NCBI GenBank assembly: GCA_937873715.1 | Contig: CALMYJ010000021.1 | Span: 1-33,444 of the forward strand | Origin: an uncultured Chitinophagaceae bacterium | GTDB taxonomy: Bacteria > Bacteroidota > Bacteroidia > Chitinophagales > Chitinophagaceae | DNA: 33,444 bases | Direction of reading: 5' to 3' | Shown: positions 27,547-33,444 of the stretch, piece by piece | Numbering within the stretch: position 1 is the first letter of the stretch | Layout of the letters: each line of letters begins with the position of its first letter | Program-made: the position numbers and the translations under genes | The notes under the pieces: generated by a model | What the model was told of the DNA's origin: nothing | Databases searched by the model: none | What the model saw: only the letters and a program-made list of their open reading frames with translations

Positions 27547-28863
27547 CTACTTTTTATCAAACAAATCCTTCTTTTCCACCACTTTCACTTTATCTTTTTC
27601 TTTGAGGGTTTTGCTCACCACATCATAAGGGCCGGTAATCACCATTTCATTTTCTTTAAGGCCTTCGGTGATTTCAATATAGTTGATGTCCTGTATGGCA
27701 GTATTCACTTTTACTTTTTTGATGGTACCTTCTTTTTCATCCAGCACAAATACCACTACATCAAGGTCATCATCTGTTCCGGCAGTTTTAAGGCTGTCGG
27801 CACGTTCCCTCGTTGTAACCGCATTAATAGGCACACTCAATACATCTTTATGGGTATTGGTTTGTATATCAGCACTGGCGCTCATACCGGGGCGGAAGGG
27901 AAATGTTTTACCACCCAGCAAATCACTGTAGGTTTCGGGTAATATCCGCACATACACTTTGTAGTTAGTTACATCCGTAGAGGTATTAGCGAGTGTGCTT
28001 TGCGTGGCAGCACCGTTATTACTGCTGGCTATCTGCGTTACAATACCCTTAAATTTCCTGTCGGTATAAGCATCCACGGTTACAATAGCACTATCGCCGA
28101 GGTGTACTTTAGGTATATCACTTTCGCCAACATCTACCCTTATTTCTATTTTCGACATATCGGCAATACGCAACATTTCGGTACCCAGTGTAAAGCTGTT
28201 GCCCGCTACTTTTTCGCCTTTTTTTACACTAAGCAAACTTACCACACCATCCATGGGTGCAACAATTACAGTACGGCTTAAATCTTTTTGTGCTCTTGAA
28301 AAATTAGCCCTTGCACCATCCACAGCAGCCTTACCGCCTTCGATGGATTGCTTTGCAGCTTTAAAATTGGCCAATGCCGATTTGTAGCCGGCTTCGGCAG
28401 TAATAAATTCATTGCGGCTGATTACTTTTTCATCAAACAACTGCTTTTGCATGTTGTATATTTTTTCGGCCTGCTCCAATTGTGCTTCCAAAGCGTTGAT
28501 GCCTGCCTGTGAGTTGGCTACCTGCGCCTGGCTTTGTGCTACGCCACTGGCAGCCTGGTTGGCCTGCAGGCTGTACAAATCGGCATAAATACGGGCCAGC
28601 ACCTGGCCTTTTTTTACCGTATCCCCTTCCTGCACATTCAGCTCAGTAATTTCACCGCTGATATCGGGGCTTACCTTTACTTCTATTTCCGGGTAAATTT
28701 TACCACTGGCATTTACGGTTTCGGTAATGGTGCGGCGCTCTGCTTTTTCGGCAGTAACTTTTAACCCCTCGTCTTTCCCAAATGCGCCTGCCGCTTTTAA
28801 TACCACCAGTAGCACTACCAGTGCCACGCTGCTGATTAATATCCATTTAACTGTTTTGCTCAT
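27547..28863 (-). CDS. Periplasmic adaptor (HlyD/MacA-like membrane fusion protein)
   Basis: The 438-residue protein has an N-terminal membrane anchor (about 5-27). A biotinyl-lipoyl-like half domain follows (KVSPDISGEITELNVQEGDTVKKGQ). A coiled-coil hairpin rich in Ala, Gln and Lys spans about 95-215, then the second lipoyl half (IVAPMDGVVSLLSVKKGEKV) and a beta-barrel region. Such adaptors link an inner-membrane transporter to a TolC-like channel; the MacA subgroup works with ABC transporters. It is 33 nt downstream of the TolC-like gene on the same strand. No inner-membrane transporter is next to it. Confidence 0.9.
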   Translation of the reverse strand: MSKTVKWILISSVALVVLLVVLKAAGAFGKDEGLKVTAEKAERRTITETVNASGKIYPEIEVKVSPDISGEITELNVQEGDTVKKGQVLARIYADLYSLQANQAASGVAQSQAQVANSQAGINALEAQLEQAEKIYNMQKQLFDEKVISRNEFITAEAGYKSALANFKAAKQSIEGGKAAVDGARANFSRAQKDLSRTVIVAPMDGVVSLLSVKKGEKVAGNSFTLGTEMLRIADMSKIEIRVDVGESDIPKVHLGDSAIVTVDAYTDRKFKGIVTQIASSNNGAATQSTLANTSTDVTNYKVYVRILPETYSDLLGGKTFPFRPGMSASADIQTNTHKDVLSVPINAVTTRERADSLKTAGTDDDLDVVVFVLDEKEGTIKKVKVNTAIQDINYIEITEGLKENEMVITGPYDVVSKTLKEKDKVKVVEKKDLFDKK

Positions 28864-28896
28864 AGCAATATGTTGTAAGTATTTTTTAAACCGGTA

Positions 28897-30327
28897 TTAT
28901 AATTTTAGCCCCTGGCCTTTATAAAATTCCAGCACTTTCATTTTAAACACATAATCAAACTGGTTGAGCACATACTCCAGCTTTGCCCTGAAGAGGTTAT
29001 TCTGGTTGGTGATCAGTTCCAGCGTGGTGAGCATGCCCACACTATAACGCTTTTGTGCAAAATCGTACGTACGCTGCGATGTTTCTACGATTTTTTTACT
29101 GGCATTAAATCTTTCCAGTGCCACCATTGCAGCATTATATGCCTGGTAAATATCCTGCTTCAGTTGCAGGTTATCGGCGGTTTTTTGCAACTCAATATTT
29201 TTCATGGAAAGTTTACTACGCTCCCAGGCCCTACGGGGATGGCCGGCCCGAAAGATTGGGCCACTGATACTTCGCCCCATGGGCGGGCTGAAGTATTGGT
29301 TCATCTGGTCGAAAAAACCGGGCTTGCTGTAATTATATACGGTAAAAGGCTGCAGCGGAAATACATCATACTCCGTACCGGAAACATTTACCTTACCCAA
29401 AGGTGCATTTACCTGGCTGCTGCCGTTAATTTCCATTGCCCTGCTGTTGAAGGCCGAACTCAAACTGCCAAAACCGCTCAGCGTTGGTAACATAGCTGCC
29501 CTTGCCGCACTGGCATTGTATTGAGCTGCTTTCAGGTTATAATCGTTTACCCGTTGCTGTGGCAGGTTGGCCAGCGCCAGCGCATACACGGCTTCCGGCT
29601 GCAGGGCGCCAATTTTTTCTATAGGTATTAATTCTACCGGCGGTGCCGCAATCTCAAAAGGTTCGGCCGCATCAACTGTCATAAACGCTTTCAGCGAAAG
29701 TATTGCCTGTATGGTATTTCCTTTGGCGGTTACATAACTGGCACTGTCCCTGGCCACCTGCGCTTCCAGTTCGGCGGCATTCAGCTCGGGCAGCGATCCG
29801 GCATTAACCAGTTTACGGGTATTATCTAACTGTACTTTGCTTTGCTCTAACTGCACGGCGGCAATTTTTTCCTGCTCACCCGCCAGCAGCGCCTGCAGGT
29901 ATGCATTGGCCACGGCAAGGGCTATATCGTTGCGCAACTTTTCGGTACCGGCTTTATTGGCCATTAGTTGCCATTCGCTGGCCAGTATAGTATTGCGCCT
30001 GCTAAAAAAATTAAAAATTTGTGCGCTGGACTGCAACTGCATGTTGGCCGACACAAATCCTTCGGTGATAAGGCTAAACGTGGTGGGATCCTGGTTGCGG
30101 CCACTGCTGTACGAGGTACCACCCGAAAAATTCAGCGTAGGATACTGGCTCAGCTTATTTTGCCTTACCTGCAGGCCGGCTAACTGCTCCTGTACTTCCG
30201 ATTGCTTAATGGAAATATTATTCGCAAGAGCATATTCCACACACTGCTTTAAATCCCATTTTTGCTGGGCAGCCGCAGTATATGTAATCAGTAAAATTGC
30301 TGGAAGCAGGATGTTCCGGTAATGCAT
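28897..30327 (-). CDS. TolC-family outer membrane efflux protein
   Basis: The 476-residue protein has a Sec signal peptide (1 to about 20, ending TAAAQ) and two related, helical outer-membrane-efflux repeats typical of TolC, with segments such as CVEYALANNISIKQSEVQEQLAG and the C-terminal FAQKRYSVGMLTTLELITNQNNLF. It should form a trimeric channel through the outer membrane. It is the first gene of a pair with the adaptor. Exported substrate is unknown. A TATTTTTG box (30332-30339) lies just upstream. Confidence 0.92.
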   Translation of the reverse strand: MHYRNILLPAILLITYTAAAQQKWDLKQCVEYALANNISIKQSEVQEQLAGLQVRQNKLSQYPTLNFSGGTSYSSGRNQDPTTFSLITEGFVSANMQLQSSAQIFNFFSRRNTILASEWQLMANKAGTEKLRNDIALAVANAYLQALLAGEQEKIAAVQLEQSKVQLDNTRKLVNAGSLPELNAAELEAQVARDSASYVTAKGNTIQAILSLKAFMTVDAAEPFEIAAPPVELIPIEKIGALQPEAVYALALANLPQQRVNDYNLKAAQYNASAARAAMLPTLSGFGSLSSAFNSRAMEINGSSQVNAPLGKVNVSGTEYDVFPLQPFTVYNYSKPGFFDQMNQYFSPPMGRSISGPIFRAGHPRRAWERSKLSMKNIELQKTADNLQLKQDIYQAYNAAMVALERFNASKKIVETSQRTYDFAQKRYSVGMLTTLELITNQNNLFRAKLEYVLNQFDYVFKMKVLEFYKGQGLKL

Positions 30328-30331
30328 GGCA

Positions 30332-30339
30332 CAAAAATA
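30332..30339 (-). promoter_or_regulatory. Candidate -7 element for the efflux gene pair
   Basis: On the minus strand this reads TATTTTTG, matching TAnnTTTG, and ends only 4 nt before the ATG at 30327. Transcription would start at or near the start codon, so the transcript may be leaderless. No clear -33 TTG was found. Confidence 0.35.
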
Positions 30340-30346
30340 TAGGTTC

Positions 30347-30511
30347 TTACATTAAGGAATAGTGGTGAATTATATGAGTGGCAGGATTTTTTAATATAAA
30401 TGCCCAATACCACCCCTCTTCTTCTCCATCTGCGCCAAACACATTTTTGAACCTTTCTTTAAAGCTAATGATTAATTTTAAACAAGGGCAGGGATGGCCT
30501 GGTTCGTTCAT
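30347..30511 (-). CDS. Possible 54-residue small ORF upstream of the TolC-like gene
   Basis: An open frame from ATG 30511 to TAA 30347 encodes MNEPGHPCPC then LKLIISFKERFKNVFG and a Trp/His-rich end (GWYWAFILKNPATH). It has no signal peptide and no recognised family. Its stop is 19 nt upstream of the TolC-like start. It could be a real small gene, a remnant of a longer gene, or a chance frame. Confidence 0.22.
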   Translation of the reverse strand: MNEPGHPCPCLKLIISFKERFKNVFGADGEEEGWYWAFILKNPATHIIHHYSLM

Positions 30512-30632
30512 CTACATCCATTGGCAGATGGAGCAATTTTTGAGGCAGCCGCCTCAACCGCAATGCCTGTAAACCTATAGGGTCTTACAGCGCTGTACCG
30601 GGCCGGTGGCAGAGCTTATAGGATTAGTTGAA
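30512..30632. other. Gene-free stretch with small inverted repeats
   Basis: No credible gene is seen here. Two structures stand out: a hairpin with 7-bp arms TTGAGGC/GCCTCAA (30540-30557, loop AGCC), and a quasi-palindrome around CTGTAAACCTATAGGG and TCTTACAG (30567-30590). The second shares the core AAACCTATA with the 34-bp palindrome at 33202-33235. Neither has a T-run that would make it a typical terminator. Confidence 0.45.
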
Positions 30633-30710
30633 TTACGATTGAATTATTTTTATTTCATCTTCCATCAAGTCGTAAAGCTGGTAAAACAATTCGTCTATTT
30701 GGTTTAAGCA
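30633..30710 (-). pseudogene. Remnant of the 3' coding tail of an Eco57I-like gene
   Basis: The minus strand encodes NQIDELFYQLYDLMEDEI then KIIQS and a stop. The C-terminus of the right-hand restriction-modification gene reads NQIDQLVYQLYGLTEDEI, KIIEGNG and a stop, so about 17 of 22 positions agree. There is no start codon. It abuts the transposase gene's 3' end (stop at 30715), so it is the fourth tail copy, on the far side of the transposase. Confidence 0.8.
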
Positions 30711-30714
30711 ATTT

Positions 30715-31158
30715 TTATTTGTTTTCAAGGCCATATAATTTTATAAACTCATCATACTCCTGTTGAAATACTTTCTTCTGGTGGTGTGATTTCTGATTTT
30801 TAATGTATTCAAAAACTTTTTCAACACCTGATTCGGAAACTGAATAGGCGGCATATCCCGTTTGCCAGGAGAATTTTTCTGAAATGAGATTAGCCTGATT
30901 TACAAAATGTGAACTACTTCCTTTAATCTGTTTAATTACTTCTGCTATTGATTTTTGCGGGCTAAGCAAAAACAAGCAATGAATGTGATCGGGCATACCA
31001 TTAACGATTCTTACAGGGCAACCTTGTTCTCTTAATTGCCCGGCAATAAATTGATATAGCTTTTGTTCAATGCGTTGATGAATCAATGGTATTCTTTCTT
31101 TGGTTGCCCAAATGGCGTGTATCCAAATTTTATTGAATGAATGTGGCATAATTGACAA
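30715..31158 (-). mobile_element. RAYT/IS200-like Y1 HUH transposase gene
   Basis: The 147-residue protein is a Y1-type HUH single-strand transposase of the kind associated with REP elements. It has the HUH motif in MPDHIHCLFLL, the N-terminal WIHAIWATKERIPLI pattern, and the catalytic Tyr in EYIKNQ within the C-terminal helix (EKVFEYIKNQKSHHQKK). Such proteins cut and join single-stranded DNA at hairpins. It lies directly beside three REP-like hairpin units, consistent with them being its substrates. No terminal inverted repeats are seen, as expected for this class. Frame appears intact. Confidence 0.88.
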
Positions 31159-31215
31159 AAATGAATTTTCATTTATGGTGGTTAACCCGTTACAACGGTT
31201 TTATTTTCATATTCA

Positions 31216-31245
31216 CATAGCCCCCGAATTAATTTGTGGGCTATG
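31216..31245. repeat. REP-like palindrome A
   Basis: Arms CATAGCCCCCGAATT and AATTTGTGGGCTATG pair at 13 of 15 positions. Confidence 0.75.
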
Positions 31246-31364
31246 AAATTGTAATAAAATTATATAAATGATCTCAACCATTTCCTTCAACAATTTTAAT
31301 TTCATTAACCATCAATTCGTAACATATAAAAACCGTTAAAACGGTTTTGTGTTATTTCCCACAT

Positions 31365-31400
31365 ACTCATAGCCCACGGTTTAAACCGTGGGCTATGAGT
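31365..31400. repeat. REP-like palindrome B, 36 bp perfect
   Basis: ACTCATAGCCCACGGTTT is followed immediately by its exact reverse complement AAACCGTGGGCTATGAGT, so all 18 positions pair. This is the best-preserved copy of the three. Confidence 0.9.
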
Positions 31401-31513
31401 CGTAAACGATAATATTTTAATGGATTTATCCATTTCCCTCCACAAATTTTATCTCTTCCGTTAATTCATAAGATATAAAAACCGTTGAAACGTTTTGGCT
31501 TTATGATTCCCTA

Positions 31514-31544
31514 CCATAGCTCAAGGTTTAAACTTGGGCTATGG
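31514..31544. repeat. REP-like palindrome C
   Basis: Arms CCATAGCTCAAGGTTT and AAACTTGGGCTATGG pair with one mismatch (a possible G-T pair) and one bulged base. Confidence 0.75.
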
Positions 31545-31571
31545 CATTATAAACGATAATGTTGAATGGTT

Positions 31572-33444
31572 TTAACCATTTCCTTCAATAATTTTTATTT
31601 CATCTTCCGTCAAGCCGTAAAGTTGGTAAACCAATTGGTCTATTTGATTTTCTTCTTTGCTTGTGTTCTTGCCTTGCAGTTTAAGCATTGAAATTTCTTT
31701 TGACAACTTGCTTATTGATTTATCAATACTGCAATTTGGAATTGGTAATTTTTTGAATTCTTCAAGTCTAATTTTCGGGAATAAATCATCAAATTCATTT
31801 TTTTCATACTTAAACAACCACACAAGCAATTTTGAGCATAATACTCCTAAAACATAATAGACATCAATATTTTCATCTTTAGGAAGTGCGATATATAAAC
31901 TACGGTCTATAATAAAATCTTCCTCAATTACAGCACAAACAAAACGTTCCCCGATAATTTCACGAAACACTAATCTTGAGCCTTTAAAGAATTTCGGCTC
32001 TCTAGGAGCAGCTAACCAACTTCCGTAACTTATATAATGTTTGTTGTCCCATTTGTATTGAAATGTTGAAACGTGTTTGCCTTTGAGTTCAGGAACAAAT
32101 GTGTCGTCTTTTTGGATTGATGAATGATAAGCTCTTGTCTTAATAACTTCTTCTGTTTGCCCTCTGTATTTATCGTATGGATTTACTCCTCTAGTAATTT
32201 CAAATTTATCTTCAAGAATATTGCTGTTACTTCTGATTTTTTTCAAGATTGGCAAAACTGATTCATCAACTTCGACATCAAACACTAAATTGTCGTTTTC
32301 TAAAAATCTGTTTTGATAAATTGAATTTTTTATAAAAGAGTTTTTTGATGAATTGAAATCAAAAATATCAAGAGAATTATCTTCGCTTTTGTGCTTAATT
32401 GCAATAAAAATGAGAGTATCAACTGAAGCTTCGTCAAACGCTTTTGCGATATTTGGATTTAGTGCTTTAACATCAAATTTATCAAGAACAAATTTTCTTG
32501 TTTTTGCCATTCTTAAATTTTTTAACCAAGAATTTGGTGTAATTAGAGAAATAACCCCTTTTGGTTTTAGTATTCCATTTGACAACTCGATGAAAAAAGT
32601 GTATAAGTCTAATTGATATTCCGCAGTTGTATAGGTGGTGTTGAAAAAACTCTGATATTCTTTAAACGAAGAACCTGTTAAGTAAGGCGGATTACCAATA
32701 ACCACATCAAAGCCCACAAAATCGCCATCATCATTCAGCACTTCAGGAAATTCAAAACGCCATTCAAAAGCGTTTTCAAAAATCTTATTGGCTTTTATTG
32801 CTTCAATTTCGGCTTCAAGCTTTTTAGTTTCTTCTGAAAGTTGCGTTACTTTCTTGCTCCAATCGGCTTCTTCCTTTTTGCTCATTTCAAACAATTGCCC
32901 TTGGTTGGTCATTTGATACAAGTCGCCCGATAGTTTGCGCAGCTTCTTTACTTTCGGGTCGTTCAACGAAATTTCACTTCTGAAATCCGATTTAATATCG
33001 GCAATCAGCCGTTCCATTTCTCTTTTTTGTTCCTTGCTTTCAGCGTTTCGGTAAGTATCAACGGCTATTCGGTAGCTGTCAATGGTCCACTTGCTTTTTT
33101 TCAAGGCTTGTTTCAGGTCGGCATCAATGGCAAAACGGCTCACCAAAGAGTTTCCGCATTTTATATTGATGTCAATATTCGGAAGCGTTTCCAGTTCGTT
33201 TAAACCTATAAGGTTTTCTGAAACCTTATAGGTTTTGTAATAAGCACTTTTTAATAGCTCAATCCACAAACGCAAACGGCAAATTTTTACCGAGTTGGAA
33301 TTGATGTCCACTCCGAAAAGGCAGTTTTCAATAATGGTTTGCTTTTCGTGGAAAAGCGTTTCCTGTATACGCTGGCTTTCCTTGTTGCCTGGGTTGTATT
33401 CAAAAAGTTCTCCTTCTTCGTCTGTTACAATCAGTTCATCATTT
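31572..33444 (-). CDS. Eco57I-like (type IIG) restriction-modification enzyme, C-terminal part (runs off right edge)
   Basis: The frame is open to the window edge, so about 624 C-terminal residues are visible and the N-terminus (nuclease region and early methyltransferase motifs) is outside. A start at 33311 would be internal, because conserved coding continues upstream (ENCLFGVDINSNSVKICRLRLW). The adenine-methyltransferase motif IV is present as VIGNPPYLTG (NPPY encoded at 32682-32693). The C-terminal half resembles the TaqI-like specificity domain (TRGVNPYDKYRGQ, YISYGSWLAAPREP, FKKLPIPN) and ends in the typical GLTEDEIKIIEG tail. The enzyme is predicted to methylate and restrict foreign DNA. 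An in-frame palindrome near 33202-33235 encodes part of YKTYKVSENLIGLNE. The 3' end supplies the tail repeated in the adjacent array. Confidence 0.87.
   Translation of the reverse strand, partial: NDELIVTDEEGELFEYNPGNKESQRIQETLFHEKQTIIENCLFGVDINSNSVKICRLRLWIELLKSAYYKTYKVSENLIGLNELETLPNIDINIKCGNSLVSRFAIDADLKQALKKSKWTIDSYRIAVDTYRNAESKEQKREMERLIADIKSDFRSEISLNDPKVKKLRKLSGDLYQMTNQGQLFEMSKKEEADWSKKVTQLSEETKKLEAEIEAIKANKIFENAFEWRFEFPEVLNDDGDFVGFDVVIGNPPYLTGSSFKEYQSFFNTTYTTAEYQLDLYTFFIELSNGILKPKGVISLITPNSWLKNLRMAKTRKFVLDKFDVKALNPNIAKAFDEASVDTLIFIAIKHKSEDNSLDIFDFNSSKNSFIKNSIYQNRFLENDNLVFDVEVDESVLPILKKIRSNSNILEDKFEITRGVNPYDKYRGQTEEVIKTRAYHSSIQKDDTFVPELKGKHVSTFQYKWDNKHYISYGSWLAAPREPKFFKGSRLVFREIIGERFVCAVIEEDFIIDRSLYIALPKDENIDVYYVLGVLCSKLLVWLFKYEKNEFDDLFPKIRLEEFKKLPIPNCSIDKSISKLSKEISMLKLQGKNTSKEENQIDQLVYQLYGLTEDEIKIIEGNG
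33202..33235. repeat. In-frame 34-bp palindrome within the restriction-modification gene
   Basis: AAACCTATAAGGTTT (33202-33216) and its exact reverse complement AAACCTTATAGGTTT (33221-33235) are separated by four bases. It is read through in frame and encodes residues around TYKVSENLIGL, between the conserved LRLWIELLKSAYY and ELETLPNIDINIKCGN segments. Confidence 0.8.

Larger units (their letters stand above)
31184..31571. repeat. Tandem REP-like array, about three units of about 148 bp
   Basis: Units start with AACCCGTT/AACCGTT at about 31184, 31331 and 31480. Each holds a small hairpin of the type AAACCGTT and AACGGTTT, then a palindrome with CATAGCCC and GGGCTATG arms, then a segment matching the 3' coding tail of the restriction-modification gene with its stop. 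Tail copies end at 31276 (stop TGA) and 31428 (stop TAA); the third tail is the real gene's end at 31572. The unit nearest the transposase is the most degenerate in its small hairpin. No other gene is present between 31159 and 31571. Confidence 0.85.

Noticed and set aside
30540..30557. Hairpin TTGAGGC/GCCTCAA as a terminator
   Set aside because: There is no T-run after it in the direction of the nearest gene end, and the stem is short.
30378..30572. 64-residue plus-strand frame between the efflux genes and the transposase
   Set aside because: Its composition is unlike a protein, it crosses the small inverted repeats, and there is no supporting start context.
31184..31571. CRISPR array
   Set aside because: There are only about three units of about 148 bp without constant-length unique spacers, and the repeats are palindromes with coding tails beside a RAYT gene; no cas genes are seen.
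31572..33311. Start of the restriction-modification gene at 33311
   Set aside because: The frame continues without a stop to the window edge with family-like sequence, so the ATG is internal and the gene is partial.

Overview
The window looks like chromosomal DNA of a Bacteroidota bacterium, probably of the Chitinophagaceae. The grounds are Sec-exported, repeat-rich surface proteins, a type IX secretion C-terminal sorting domain, SprB-like repeats, TAnnTTTG-type promoter elements, and a gene set typical of that group. The family-level placement is inference. No rRNA, tRNA or CRISPR array was seen.

Layout. (1) 1-5259, minus strand: the N-terminal part of a large exported adhesin-like protein that runs off the left edge, then mfd (transcription-repair coupling factor). 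(2) 5397-10643, plus: a 1748-residue secreted subtilisin-family (S8) protease with many adhesion-type modules. (3) 10769-22103, plus: an FNR-like flavoprotein followed by nuoA, B, C, D, H, I, J, K, L, M, N and a translationally coupled 122-residue protein of unknown function. No nuoE, nuoF or nuoG is present, so the operon encodes the Q and P modules of complex I without the NADH-oxidising module. (4) 22193-24813, plus: an AmgK-like sugar kinase fused to a RapZ C-terminal domain, a four-helix-bundle gene broken by an in-frame stop, and a MurU-like nucleotidyltransferase. The kinase and nucleotidyltransferase resemble the AmgK/MurU peptidoglycan sugar-salvage route. (5) 24810-26726, minus: a type IX-secreted protein. 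(6) 26885-27450, minus: a Doc-type toxin and its small antitoxin, with a palindromic candidate operator. (7) 27547-30327, minus: a TolC-like outer-membrane factor and an HlyD/MacA-like adaptor, without the inner-membrane transporter. (8) 30328-33444: a mobile-element zone with a RAYT (Y1 HUH transposase), three tandem units of about 148 bp with REP-like palindromes, and a right-edge Eco57I-like restriction-modification gene.

The most striking observations are three. First, complex I lacks E/F/G, has a flavodoxin/ferredoxin-reductase-type gene directly in front, and ends with an unknown coupled gene. Second, a kinase-RapZ fusion sits beside a MurU-like enzyme. Third, in the REP/RAYT region each hairpin unit is followed by a copy of the 3' coding tail and stop codon of the adjacent restriction-modification gene, and another copy lies beyond the transposase. 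The restriction gene itself also carries an in-frame 34-bp palindrome. All functions are read from sequence motifs by eye; no database search was possible.
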